Shown here one piece after another: positions 42,696 through 51,329 of a stretch of DNA of 64,000 bases. The notes under the pieces are model-generated. The model was not told the DNA's origin, ran no database searches, and saw only the letters and a program-made list of their open reading frames with translations. Origin of the DNA: Natrialba sp. SSL1 (GTDB lineage Archaea > Halobacteriota > Halobacteria > Halobacteriales > Natrialbaceae). Numbering within the stretch: position 1 is the stretch's first letter; each line of letters starts with the position of its first letter. Position numbers and translations under genes: made by a program. The stretch covers positions 310,001 to 374,000 of the forward strand of contig NZ_MASN01000030.1 in NCBI RefSeq assembly GCF_001861355.1, in the 5' to 3' direction.

Positions 42696-42868
42696 GCCCG
42701 TTGGCTCCCGCCGTGAGCGCAAAAAGCCAATGGTCGGTGCCCGTGAGGACGGCGGTACTACCTGGCCACCGGTTGCGCCCCGATATACACGGAACCTGTT
42801 AACTTGATGCCGGGTAAATTATCATCAGAAAAATTATATGAGGTAGTCGCATGGATGTCACTGTCCCG

Positions 42869-43132
42869 ATGTCACACCGAGGTATGGAGACAGGCGAGCG
42901 CGAGGAACACGCGGTCAACTGGCGGCAGACGAACGGAAGCGTGACGCTCTACGAAGACGAGAATCCGGACGCCTGGATCCGACTCGAATTCGAAGCCGGC
43001 GTCGACCCGGCGCATCGACTCTACATGATCTGCGACGACTGCGGTGCGGTGTTCGCCCAGCGGTGTAAACCCGGAAAGAGCACCATCTGCGGCGACTGTG
43101 GGGCGACGTTCGACCACGACTCGGAGTACTGA
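42869..43132 (+). CDS. small zinc-ribbon protein
   Basis: 87 residues. Start set to ATG 42869 because the TATA-like AAATTATATG (42831-42840) fits a leaderless start there better than the upstream ATG at 42851; 42884 is also possible. Two CxxC knuckles, ICDDCGAVFAQ and ICGDCGATFDHD, form one zinc site. The N-terminal part has NWRQTNGSVTLYEDENPDAW. Probably structural or nucleic-acid binding; family not recognised. Precedes gpmI on the same strand. Confidence 0.72.
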   Translation: MSHRGMETGEREEHAVNWRQTNGSVTLYEDENPDAWIRLEFEAGVDPAHRLYMICDDCGAVFAQRCKPGKSTICGDCGATFDHDSEY

Positions 43133-43249
43133 AAACCACCTGTTTGTTTCTCGTCAGTTTCTCAGCTCTCTCCCGTCTCCTTCAGAGCTGCATCGATCGC
43201 CAACAGCGACAGCTAGTTACCCCAGGCCGAATATCGCCAACACGTACAC

Positions 43250-44773
43250 ATGGACGCCGCGTTGATCGTACTCGACGGCTGGGGACTCGGCACCGACGAC
43301 GGACGGGATGCCGTCGCCGCCGCCAACACGCCGACGTTCGATCGGCTCGCAGCAACCGGCGCGACCGGCGAACTCGAGGTCGCCGGCCGCCGCGTCGGCC
43401 TGCCGGACGGACAGATGGGCAACAGCGAGGTCGGCCACCTGAACATCGGGGCCGGTCGCGTCGTCTACCAGGAGTACACCCGCATTGCTGACTCCATCGC
43501 GGACGGCTCCTTCCGGGAGAACGACGCGATCAACACCGCTTTCGAGAACGCGCGCAAGAATGGTGGCCGCGTCCACTTCGTCGGTCTCGTCAGTGACGGC
43601 GGCGTGCACGCAGACCAGGAGCACCTCCACGCGCTCATCGAACTCGCAGCAGACCGCGAGGTCGAGGCGATCACGCACGCGATCACCGACGGTCGGGACA
43701 CCTCGCCGACCGGCGGCCGCGAGTATCTGCGCGAACTCGAGTCCGTCGTCGCTGAACACGGGACGGGTCACGTCGCGACGGTTTCGGGACGGTACTACGC
43801 GATGGACCGCGACCAGAACTGGGAGCGAACGAAGCGGGCGTACGATGCGATCGTCGACCGGCGGGCAGAGTATGAAGTCGACTCCGCAGTAGCGGCAGTC
43901 GAGGAGTCCTACGACCGCGGTGAGACGGACGAGTTCGTCGAGCCGACCCTCGTTGCTGACCAGCCAGCACTGGCAGACGGCGATTCCGTCGTCTGGTTCA
44001 ACTTCCGCTCGGACCGCGCGCGCCAACTCACCCGCATGCTCGCGGATATCCGCCCCGAAGACTGGGCGGACGAGTTCGAAACCAGCCCGCCAGACGCCGA
44101 GGTCGTCATGCTAACCCAGTACGACAAGACGTTCGACCTCCCGATCGCCTACCCGCCGAACCAGCCCGAAAACGTGCTCGGCGAGGTGCTCGCAGACGCG
44201 GGCAACACGCAGCTTCGGATCGCGGAATCCGAGAAGTACGCCCACGTCACCTACTTCCTGAACGGCGGCCGCGAGGTCGAGTTCGACGGCGAGATCCGCG
44301 AAATCGTCGAGAGCCCGGACGTGCCGACCTATGACTTGCAGCCGGAGATGAGCGCACCCGAGGTGACGGACACCGCAATCGAAGTCATCGAAAGCGACGA
44401 TCCGGACGTACTCGTTCTCAACTACGCCAACCCCGACATGGTCGGCCACACCGGCGACTACGAGGCCGCGATTGAGGCCGTCGAAGCCGTCGACGAACAA
44501 CTGGGTCGGCTCACGGACGCACTCGAGTCCGCCGGCGCTGACGTGCTCATCACGGCGGACCACGGTAACGCCGACGATATGGGAACCGAAGCCGAGCCCC
44601 ACACCGCACACACGTACAACGAAGTGCCACTGGTCTACCTCGCGAGCGACGGGACGGACGGCGGTCGAACCGTCCGCGAGGGCGGCACCCTCGCCGACAT
44701 CGCGCCGACGATGCTCGGGTTAATTGGGATCGACCAGCCGCCGGAGATGACCGGCGAGTCGCTACTCGAGTAG
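43250..44773 (+). CDS. gpmI: 2,3-bisphosphoglycerate-independent phosphoglycerate mutase
   Basis: 507 residues, full length, alkaline phosphatase superfamily. LIVLDGWGLG at the start holds the metal Asp; GQMGNSEVGHLNIGAG carries the phosphorylated Ser; ITADHGNADD near the C terminus carries metal ligands. Converts 3-phosphoglycerate to 2-phosphoglycerate with Mn2+ in lower glycolysis and gluconeogenesis. Its terminal motif SLLE is followed closely by the convergent hypothetical gene. Confidence 0.95.
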   Translation: MDAALIVLDGWGLGTDDGRDAVAAANTPTFDRLAATGATGELEVAGRRVGLPDGQMGNSEVGHLNIGAGRVVYQEYTRIADSIADGSFRENDAINTAFENARKNGGRVHFVGLVSDGGVHADQEHLHALIELAADREVEAITHAITDGRDTSPTGGREYLRELESVVAEHGTGHVATVSGRYYAMDRDQNWERTKRAYDAIVDRRAEYEVDSAVAAVEESYDRGETDEFVEPTLVADQPALADGDSVVWFNFRSDRARQLTRMLADIRPEDWADEFETSPPDAEVVMLTQYDKTFDLPIAYPPNQPENVLGEVLADAGNTQLRIAESEKYAHVTYFLNGGREVEFDGEIREIVESPDVPTYDLQPEMSAPEVTDTAIEVIESDDPDVLVLNYANPDMVGHTGDYEAAIEAVEAVDEQLGRLTDALESAGADVLITADHGNADDMGTEAEPHTAHTYNEVPLVYLASDGTDGGRTVREGGTLADIAPTMLGLIGIDQPPEMTGESLLE

Positions 44774-44810
44774 GTACTGAGACGAGTTTCCTGCGACTAG
44801 TTCGAGCGCA

Positions 44811-45593
44811 TCAGGAATCGTCATCCGAGTCGGTGGTCGGGTCGGCAGTCGAGTTACTCGCTGGATCGGTACTCGAGTTGGTGGTCGGATCCGCGGTCGA
44901 GTCACCGAGTGGATCGTCGATCCAGTTGTAACACCGAAACGACGACGGCGCTGCGTCGGACGTGAGCATCTCGAGTGGGATGAACCCCTCGCCAGCGCGA
45001 GCGCCCGCGCGGCGTTCGTCGGGGTCGTCCGAGAGCGTCATCAGTTTCGCGTTCAGTGAGAACGTTACCTCGAGGGTTCCCGTGTGGGTACTGGTATCGG
45101 TGCCAGTGCCGGTCTCGGTATCAGTGCCAGTCTCGGTGTCGTCGGGTTCGAACGAAATCGAAGCGCCGCCGCTTCCGACACCGAAGATAGCAATTTCGTC
45201 GGTCGTCGAGACCGCGACATCGTGGCTTTCGAGGCCAGCAGCGAGGTCGGCGAGCCAGTCACCCAGTTCGTCGCGGTCGAGTGACTGCTCGAGATCGAAG
45301 CTCCCGTCTGCCGCCATCTCACCGTCGTCGAACGCGAACTCGGGATAGGCGAGTTTCTCGTCGGGAAGGACGTGAGCCGTCTCGTCGGGATCCGGCGGAC
45401 AGTCGGGGACATCGAGTTCGTCACTGATAGCAGACCGCAGTGCCGGCGAGTCGGAGTCACTCTCATCATCGCGGCCACGGCCACGACCGCGGTCACCGTC
45501 GCAGCCACGGTCACCGTCACCGGTATTAGCAGTATCGCCGTCGGCTCGGACATCCCCGTCGGTCAACCCGTCGTCGGTCATCGGCCAGTTCAT
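44811..45593 (-). CDS. conserved haloarchaeal protein of unknown function
   Basis: 260 residues; an ATG four codons in (45581) is also possible. The N and C termini are disordered (Asp/Gly/Arg and Asp/Ser/Thr repeats). The middle has a clear conserved domain: SFDLEQSLDRDELGDWLADL, AIFGVGSGGASISFEPDD, then GTLEVTFSLNAKLMTLSDDP and the tail SFRCYNWIDDP. A disordered insert of Thr/Asp/Gly splits it. The pattern is recognisable across haloarchaea but I cannot assign a function. Convergent with gpmI. Confidence 0.75.
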   Translation of the reverse strand: MNWPMTDDGLTDGDVRADGDTANTGDGDRGCDGDRGRGRGRDDESDSDSPALRSAISDELDVPDCPPDPDETAHVLPDEKLAYPEFAFDDGEMAADGSFDLEQSLDRDELGDWLADLAAGLESHDVAVSTTDEIAIFGVGSGGASISFEPDDTETGTDTETGTGTDTSTHTGTLEVTFSLNAKLMTLSDDPDERRAGARAGEGFIPLEMLTSDAAPSSFRCYNWIDDPLGDSTADPTTNSSTDPASNSTADPTTDSDDDS

Positions 45594-45787
45594 TCGCGAC
45601 CGCGCACTTGAAACTGTGCGCCGCGCTGGCGGTCTCGATGGCGACGAAAGGGGACTCGAGTACTGCGTGTGAGTTTCCGGTTGGGTGTCGGGTGCCGGGT
45701 ACCGACTGTCGAACGTCGAGTGTCATCTGTCTCGACCGATATTGCAGCTACTCCCAGCTTTACGTCTGTTCGCTGTGAGGTTCTCCT

Positions 45788-47074
45788 ATGGGAGACGACA
45801 CCAACGAACGGCGGTTCGCGACGAGCAGCATTCACGCCGGCCAGGAATCGGATCCGACGACAGGGGCGCGCGCCCCGCCACTGTACCAGACGACCTCCTA
45901 CGAATTCGAGGACACGGACCACGCCGCGGCCCTGTTCGGCTTAGAGGAGTTCGGCAACATCTACTCGCGGATCATGAACCCGACGAACGCGATGCTAGAG
46001 GAGCGCATCGCCGAACTCGAGGGCGGCGTCGGCGCGCTCGCGACCTCGTCGGGAATGGCCGCGTTCGACCTCGCGACGTTCATCCTCGCGGACGTGGGCG
46101 ACAACATCGTCTCTGCATCGTCGCTGTACGGCGGCACCTACACCTACCTCACCCACACCGTCGCAAAGCGCGGTATCGAGACGAAGTTCGTCGACACGCT
46201 CGACTACGACGCCTACGCCGAGGCGATCGACGACGACACCGCGTTCGTCCACCTCGAAACGATCGGCAACCCTGCGCTCGTCACGCCTGACATCGAGCGG
46301 ATTGCCGATATCGCGCACGAACACGACGTCCCGCTGTTCGTGGACAACACCTTCGCGACACCCTACCTGTGCCGGCCACTCGAGCACGGCGCGGACCTCG
46401 TCTGGAACTCGACGACGAAGTGGATTCACGGCGCGGGATCGACGGTCGGCGGCATCCTCGTCGACGGCGGCTCGTTCCCCTGGGACGAGGGCGACTATTC
46501 CGAACTGGCCGAGCCGAATCCGGCCTACCACGGCATCAACTTCTTCGAGACGTTTGGCGAGCAGGCATTCGCCATTGCCGCCCGTACCCGCGGGCTGCGC
46601 GACCTTGGCAACCAGCAGTCGCCGTTCGACGCCTGGGTCACGCTGCAGAAACTCGAGTCCCTTCCGCTGCGAATGGCAAAACACTCGGAGAACGCGATGG
46701 CCGTCGCGGAGTACCTCGAGGACCACGCCGATGTCTCCTGGGTGAACTACCCTGGACTCGAGAGCCACGAGACCCACGAGAACGCGACGGAGTACCTCGA
46801 GGACGGCTACGGTGGCATGATAACCTTCGGCCTCGAAGGGGGCTACGACGCCGCGGAGACGGTTTGCAACGAGGTCGAGCTGTTCAGCCTGCTGGCAAAC
46901 GTCGGCGACGCGAAGTCGCTGATCATCCATCCGGCGAGCACGACTCATCAACAGTTGACCGAGGAGGAGAAACTGGCGAGCGGGACGACCGACGACCTGG
47001 TGCGCATTTCGGTCGGCATTGAGGACGTCGACGACATCATCGCGGATCTGGAGCAGGCGATCGAGCAGGCCTGA
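45788..47074 (+). CDS. metY: O-acetylhomoserine sulfhydrylase (PLP, Cys/Met metabolism)
   Basis: 428 residues. Cys/Met-metabolism PLP family, type-I fold. RFATSSIHAGQESDPTTGAR and ALATSSGMAAFDLATFI are typical openings; the PLP lysine lies in VWNSTTKWIHGAGST. The length (about 430) and the FFETFGEQAFAIAARTRGLR block indicate O-acetylhomoserine aminocarboxypropyltransferase (MetY) rather than the shorter cystathionine gamma-synthase/lyase. It forms homocysteine from O-acetylhomoserine and sulfide. metX, often adjacent in haloarchaea, is not in the window. Confidence 0.88.
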   Translation: MGDDTNERRFATSSIHAGQESDPTTGARAPPLYQTTSYEFEDTDHAAALFGLEEFGNIYSRIMNPTNAMLEERIAELEGGVGALATSSGMAAFDLATFILADVGDNIVSASSLYGGTYTYLTHTVAKRGIETKFVDTLDYDAYAEAIDDDTAFVHLETIGNPALVTPDIERIADIAHEHDVPLFVDNTFATPYLCRPLEHGADLVWNSTTKWIHGAGSTVGGILVDGGSFPWDEGDYSELAEPNPAYHGINFFETFGEQAFAIAARTRGLRDLGNQQSPFDAWVTLQKLESLPLRMAKHSENAMAVAEYLEDHADVSWVNYPGLESHETHENATEYLEDGYGGMITFGLEGGYDAAETVCNEVELFSLLANVGDAKSLIIHPASTTHQQLTEEEKLASGTTDDLVRISVGIEDVDDIIADLEQAIEQA

Positions 47075-47173
47075 CGAGGTCGTTCCGGGCCGTACGATCG
47101 CTATTCGGACACAGCGTGTTCACTCGCCGAACTGTGCCCACGCGATTAAGGTGTCGGCGTCCGACACTCCGAT

Positions 47174-47566
47174 ATGGCAACCGGGCTTCTCACTGCAGCA
47201 ACAGCGGATCGGATCGTGACCACCTGCCGTACCGCGATCGGCGACAGCCTTCGATCGGTCACCTACTTCACCCGCGACGACTACGAACAGCTCTATCTCC
47301 GCGAGGACCTCGAGCGCGACGCCGACCTCTCGACGTTCATCGGCCACGAGTGGCGCGGCTTCAAGACCGTCCAGACCGCCTACGAGCGGTCCGAACTCGG
47401 CCAGTACAACTACACCATCCGCGTCTTCGACAACGGCTTCCTCCTCCGAGTCACCACCGAGAGCAAGGGCGTCATTATCACGACCGACGGCCTCACGCTG
47501 AAGGATTTCGAGGAAGTCGCAACGGCACTCGATACGGTTCTCGGCGACATCGACGACGCGGTGTGA
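47174..47566 (+). CDS. DUF7522-like haloarchaeal protein
   Basis: 130 residues. VTYFTRDDYEQLYLREDLER, STFIGHEWRGFKTVQTAYER, YTIRVFDNGFLLRVTTESKG, and TTDGLTLKDFEEVATALDTV make a compact alpha/beta domain typical of haloarchaea-only hypothetical proteins. The Roadblock-like layout is only a suggestion. The DUF number is from memory and uncertain. Encoded alone, 99 bases after metY. Confidence 0.72.
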   Translation: MATGLLTAATADRIVTTCRTAIGDSLRSVTYFTRDDYEQLYLREDLERDADLSTFIGHEWRGFKTVQTAYERSELGQYNYTIRVFDNGFLLRVTTESKGVIITTDGLTLKDFEEVATALDTVLGDIDDAV

Positions 47567-47683
47567 GCAAGAGCGGAAGGGCCCAAGAGCAGCTGCCGAA
47601 CGAACACAGTTCAGTCTCCCAGCGACACCTCACGAGCGCCCGGTATCGAAATACAAACGAACGACAAAAGGAGGCTGTTCGTC

Positions 47684-47875
47684 TTAGCTAGTGCCCGGTT
47701 CGCTATCGGCGTCGTCATCTGGCGCGCGCGACCGGGATGACGCGTCGTCATCGCGGGCCGGAGACGGTCGCTGGTCCGAAACGGCACCGATCGGGAGGCC
47801 AGAGCCGAGATCGCCATCAGTTCCGAGGAGACGCGCAAAGCGACGACGTTCAGCAGCGTGTCTATCGAGATCCAT
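47684..47875 (-). CDS. possible small acidic protein
   Basis: 63 residues from the ATG at 47875 (MDLDRHAAERRRFARLLGTD), with an acidic Asp-rich second half (DDDASSRSRAPDDDADSEPG). Its composition fits a haloarchaeal protein, and the antisense frame over the same bases (47691-47978) is Arg-rich and Met-poor, so the minus frame is the better choice. No homology recognised. Convergent with the preceding gene; low confidence. Confidence 0.4.
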   Translation of the reverse strand: MDLDRHAAERRRFARLLGTDGDLGSGLPIGAVSDQRPSPARDDDASSRSRAPDDDADSEPGTS

Positions 47876-48181
47876 GCCAACGAAACACGTCGGGATCGGT
47901 TGTAGTAATGCACGTCGTTTCCACTGGAAAGAGGTGACTACGATCATGAAACGGTGCCACGCCTGCGTGCGGTTGTGACCTGTAACAGTTCCCTACGAGC
48001 GACACTCGGGACGAGTAACAATTCCGTTCTCCAGACAGTTGCACTCGAGTACGACGGTCAGTGCGCGATCCCCGGCGACCAGACGGGGCGACCACGGGGA
48101 CACCAGCCACGGACGACAGCGGACTGTTGTCCCACGAACGCAACACCCTTTTCGCCGACGACCCTTGCTTGCTGTACGAAC
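47876..48181. other. gene-free stretch
   Basis: No gene seen in this 306-base interval. It holds ordinary sequence without repeats of note; only a ten-codon ATG frame (near 47946) and antisense shadows are open. Confidence 0.55.
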
Positions 48182-48790
48182 ATGACGTCCCTTCCCGACG
48201 CGATCGGCCGCGAACTCGCGGCCCACGATGCGTTCGATCCAGCCGAGCCGACCACTGGGGTCACTGAGGCCACCGAGGCCACTGAGGCCCCCGAACAGTA
48301 CGAACTGACGACTACCGTGTTCGACGCGCGCGTGAGTGCAATCGACGCGCCAGAGCCGCGTGACGGCCGGCTCTCCGTCGAGGTCACAGTTCCAACCCTC
48401 AACGCCGCCGTCGCGGACGAAACCGTCGCCCCCGTCGTCGAAGACGGCTGGTTCGAAACGCTCGAGCGGCGACTCGCAGACGCCTTCACCGTCGCACAGA
48501 CGGACACCCACGAGGAGCCACGGGTCGAGCGACACGACGAGACAGTGACGGTTGAACTCGAGTTCACCGCGTGGGACGCGGCCAACGGCGTCGCGGATGC
48601 GAAGGCGTTGATCGAGTACGTCGAGGGAACCTACGCCCAGGGAATTATTCCTGGCTACGAGTACGCGGGGCCGGCGGCGACGCTGCTAGAGAGTGCACAG
48701 AGTCGCGGTCAGCAGGCGGCCGATGGGGCGTCCGGACCGGAACAGGGACCAGACGACCACGGCCAGGGGAACGGCGGCGCTCCGCTGTGA
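48182..48790 (+). CDS. DUF5813-type haloarchaeal protein
   Basis: 202 residues from the ATG at 48182 (MTSLPDAIGRELAAHDAF); the longer frame from 47954 covers unlikely Cys/Arg-rich sequence. A Thr-Glu-Ala repeat (TEATEATEAPE), from three repeated 9-base DNA units, precedes the conserved core YELTTTVFDARVSAI, VTVPTLNAAVADE, VAPVVEDGWFETLERRLADA and VELEFTAWDAANGVADAKAL. This is the haloarchaeal DUF5813 pattern. The C terminus is Gly/Pro/Asp-rich and disordered. Function unknown. Confidence 0.78.
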   Translation: MTSLPDAIGRELAAHDAFDPAEPTTGVTEATEATEAPEQYELTTTVFDARVSAIDAPEPRDGRLSVEVTVPTLNAAVADETVAPVVEDGWFETLERRLADAFTVAQTDTHEEPRVERHDETVTVELEFTAWDAANGVADAKALIEYVEGTYAQGIIPGYEYAGPAATLLESAQSRGQQAADGASGPEQGPDDHGQGNGGAPL

Positions 48791-48907
48791 GCGGCAGACG
48801 AACTGGCAGTGCAACGAGAAGGTGGCGAGCAGACACCGGTGGAATGGTGCGCCGGTGGAATGGTGCACCGGCGGAATAGTGCTCTCCGACGTATTCGGGT
48901 GTGTCGA

Positions 48908-49138
48908 TTAGTCCATCGCGATATACGTCTGCGTATCCTCGACGCCGTCGATTCCCTGGATCTGCGTCGCTGCAATCTCCTTGACCGCAGCGGGCGTCTC
49001 GACGCTCGCCTTGGCGATGAGGTCGACGTCACCGGCGACGATGTGCGCCGACTCGACGCCGTTGATTCCCGTAATATCAGTTCGAAGTCGATCCGCTTCA
49101 CCGGTGTTCGCTTTGATCATGACGAATGCTGTGACCAT
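48908..49138 (-). CDS. stand-alone Lrp/AsnC ligand-binding (RAM) domain protein
   Basis: 76 residues. VTAFVMIKANTGEADRLRTD, GINGVESAHIVAGDVDLIAK and IQGIDGVEDTQTYIAMD form the alpha/beta RAM domain that senses amino acids in Lrp-type regulators. The N-terminal HTH of a full regulator is missing. The ATG shares one base with the stop of the upstream TrkA gene (TAATG), so the two are translated together. RAM proteins without HTH can pair with other regulators by oligomerisation. Confidence 0.85.
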   Translation of the reverse strand: MVTAFVMIKANTGEADRLRTDITGINGVESAHIVAGDVDLIAKASVETPAAVKEIAATQIQGIDGVEDTQTYIAMD

Positions 49139-49851
49139 TAGTTGAGTCCTCCAGTCGTCGTATCCGCGTCGATCGCCGTCGCAGCCTCGCTCGATCGCTC
49201 ACCGACCAGCAACTGCCTGACCTCGCTCAACACGTCGAAATCGGCGAGCACGACGAGTCGATCGCCGACCGCGAGCGACTCGTCCTCGGAGGGGATCTCG
49301 AGTGGCTGTTCTTCCTTGCCGAACGCGAGGACGGTTGCATCGCCGGGCAGTTGCAGTTCGCTGATGCTGTAGCCGTTAACGGGTGCCTCGTCAGTGATCG
49401 TCAGTTCGACGATCTGGAGATGCTGGGCGATGTCCGCGATTGCGCGGATTGTGCCACCCAGGAGGGCGTTCTTCGCGCCGATCGCGCCGAGACGTTCGGG
49501 ATAGATCACCTCGTCGACTTCCTCCGCGTACTTGCGGTAGATACCCTCGCGATAGGCTTCGTCGATTCGCATGACCGTCCGACAGCCGTGGTGTTTGGCG
49601 ATCATGCAGGCGGTGAAGTTGACGTTCAGGTCGCCGGTCAGCGCACCGAGTGCGTCGGCGTCCGCGACGCCGGCTTCCTCGAGAACCGCTTCGCGGGAGC
49701 CGTCGCCGTCGATAACGGTGAACGACTGTGTGCGAGCGCGTCGGATCATCGCCTCGTCGCGCTCGATGATCGTCACGTCGTGGTCTTCCTCGCGCAGGAC
49801 GCGCGCCGTCCGAAGGCCGACTCGGCCAGCGCCGATAATCACGAACCGCAT
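49138..49851 (-). CDS. TrkA-type K+ uptake regulator (TrkA-N plus TrkA-C)
   Basis: 237 residues from the ATG at 49851. N-terminal Rossmann fold FVIIGAGRVGLRTARVLREE, DVTIIERDEAMIRRA, and VIDGDGSREAVLEEAGV for NAD(H) binding; then RIDEAYREGIYRKYAEEVDE, and a C-terminal TrkA-C barrel (GYSISELQLPGDATVLAFGK, LAVGDRLVVLADFDVL). It probably gates a K+ transporter or channel. No TrkH-type subunit lies next to it; a K+ channel is at 9130-10311. Overlaps the RAM gene by one base. Confidence 0.88.
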   Translation of the reverse strand: MRFVIIGAGRVGLRTARVLREEDHDVTIIERDEAMIRRARTQSFTVIDGDGSREAVLEEAGVADADALGALTGDLNVNFTACMIAKHHGCRTVMRIDEAYREGIYRKYAEEVDEVIYPERLGAIGAKNALLGGTIRAIADIAQHLQIVELTITDEAPVNGYSISELQLPGDATVLAFGKEEQPLEIPSEDESLAVGDRLVVLADFDVLSEVRQLLVGERSSEAATAIDADTTTGGLN

Positions 49852-50564
49852 GGCAGGGGATACGGTCGCACCCGCCAATAAGGTTGCCCCACAGTATCAC
49901 ATCACATGGATCGTCGAACCGAGACGCATCGTCGATCGTGATAGAACAAACAGCGAACACAAGACAGTTGGTTTAATGACCCCACACCCGGAACAGGCAA
50001 CTGTCCGGGTCGGCAACAATTTACCACCGCCACCACCTACCGGCCACCCGGACGTTATGCGGCTCCTGCTGCCGACTGTCTGTTCGAGAGCCACCGGTTC
50101 GGGCAACTCCCCCTGTTTGCTACGCTGTGACTCAGAAACACTCCGGCCGACCACGGTGGCTCCAATATCGGCCGACACCGTCGCATCGATAGCAACAACG
50201 GAAATTATAGTAACAACTGCAACTAGTTACACGCTGATCGCCGAGCCGTCTGTCGATCAGGTGTGCAGTGACTTGCAGTTGCTACTATAGGTGTCGGGAG
50301 TTGCGAGAGACCCAATAGGCCCGTTCGACACGGGACGGCTGGTTCCCTCCCGGACCACACCTGCCCAAAGCGACTGCACTGATGAGTATGGAACTCCGAC
50401 CGACGCGCTATTGACCGAGTTTCACTGGCGTTGTACGACGGCAACACACTGCCACATTTTGGGCGGAAATCGCCCATACCGGTGGAATTCACCAATCGCT
50501 ACGACCTATCGACAGCGGCCACGGGCTGCAGCGGAGAACGGAGCGATCTGAACGCACTCGGCAG
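49852..50564. other. gene-free stretch containing an inverted-repeat element
   Basis: No gene seen in 713 bases: the open frames (49897-50178, 50223-50495) are short, and neither gives a plausible protein. The sequence is AT-richer than its surroundings. At 50206-50289 two near-identical 17-base arms face each other across 50 bases (see separate entry). Confidence 0.6.
50206..50289. repeat. 84-base element with 17-base terminal inverted repeats
   Basis: Left arm 50206-50222 (TATAGTAACAACTGCAA) and right arm 50273-50289 (TTGCAGTTGCTACTATA) are inverted repeats with one mismatch. The 50-base centre carries no gene. No clear target-site duplication flanks it. It could be a MITE-like remnant or a regulatory palindrome. 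Confidence 0.6.
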
Positions 50565-50840
50565 TCAGGTATCGACGTACTGGCGTTCCCACTCCCGCCG
50601 ATCATCGATCACCTGCCGTCCCTCGTCACTGATCGCGTAGTAGTTCGTTCGTCGATCGAGCTCTCCCTTCTCGACGAGTTCCTTGTTTACGAGCGTGTCG
50701 AGATTTGGGTACAGCCGTCCGTGGTTGATCTCGGCGCTGTAGTAGGTCTCGATCTCGTCCTTTACGTCTTGGCCGGAGGGCTGGTCCGCTCCTGCAATGA
50801 CGTACAGGAGGTCCCGCTGGAACCCGGTCAGATCGTCCAT
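50565..50840 (-). CDS. PadR-family transcriptional regulator
   Basis: 91 residues, typical for short haloarchaeal PadR proteins. The winged helix reads GFQRDLLYVIAGADQPSG, then DVKDEIETYYSAEINHGRLY, PNLDTLVNKELVEKGELD and RTNYYAISDEGRQVIDD. It presumably represses a nearby transporter or its own gene; the 490-base spacer on its upstream side has no visible operator. Confidence 0.88.
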   Translation of the reverse strand: MDDLTGFQRDLLYVIAGADQPSGQDVKDEIETYYSAEINHGRLYPNLDTLVNKELVEKGELDRRTNYYAISDEGRQVIDDRREWERQYVDT

Positions 50841-51329
50841 GTTTCACCCATACGCTCACACCACGACAGCGACTATTTGTTATCTACGGCGTATCAGGCA
50901 ATAGACCGGAGTTTCAGGCAATCTAACGTGCGTTTTCGGTCACTACTCGAGTTGCAATACAGAATCGATCTGTGCAGAGAACTGCCCGATGATGTTCGGA
51001 TAACGTGCCGAGATGACGACAGACAGCCGGTCTCGGCGGCAGTACCGAACGGCTTCGATATCGAATGTCTTCATTAGCGGGTGCGTAGGTTCACCCCAAT
51101 CGGAAACTGACGCGCTCACTCCGGTCCCATCGGGGGATAACTGGTCACAGGAAAGTCTGCCGCGGCTGTCACCAGTGTTACCACCACTGCTGCCACCGCC
51201 ACATCCCCTACCGCTACTGCTGCCACCGCTACTTCTACCACTGCCACTGCTGCAACCGCCGTCACCGCGACCAGCGACGAGCCGTACAAATAGCATCGTT
51301 TAGGGGCACTCGCCAGAGAGACCGCGGGT
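50841..51329. repeat. gene-free stretch with C/A-rich low-complexity tract
   Basis: No gene seen in 489 bases. The minus frame 50943-51296 is mainly the antisense of a low-complexity tract (Gly/Ser-rich) and is rejected. The tract lies at about 51177-51268 and is built of ACCACTGCTGCC-like words, coding-like in phase but with no supporting start. A TATA-like ACAAATAG at about 51287-51294 lies 36-43 bases before the transporter ATG. Confidence 0.6.

Noticed and set aside
47691-47978. Plus-strand 95-codon frame opposite the small acidic protein
   Set aside because: Arg/Ser-rich; the minus frame has the acidic composition expected of this genome.
50943-51296. 117-codon minus-strand frame upstream of the queuosine-precursor transporter
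   Set aside because: Gly/Ser/Arg translation of an antisense low-complexity tract with no homology or start signals.
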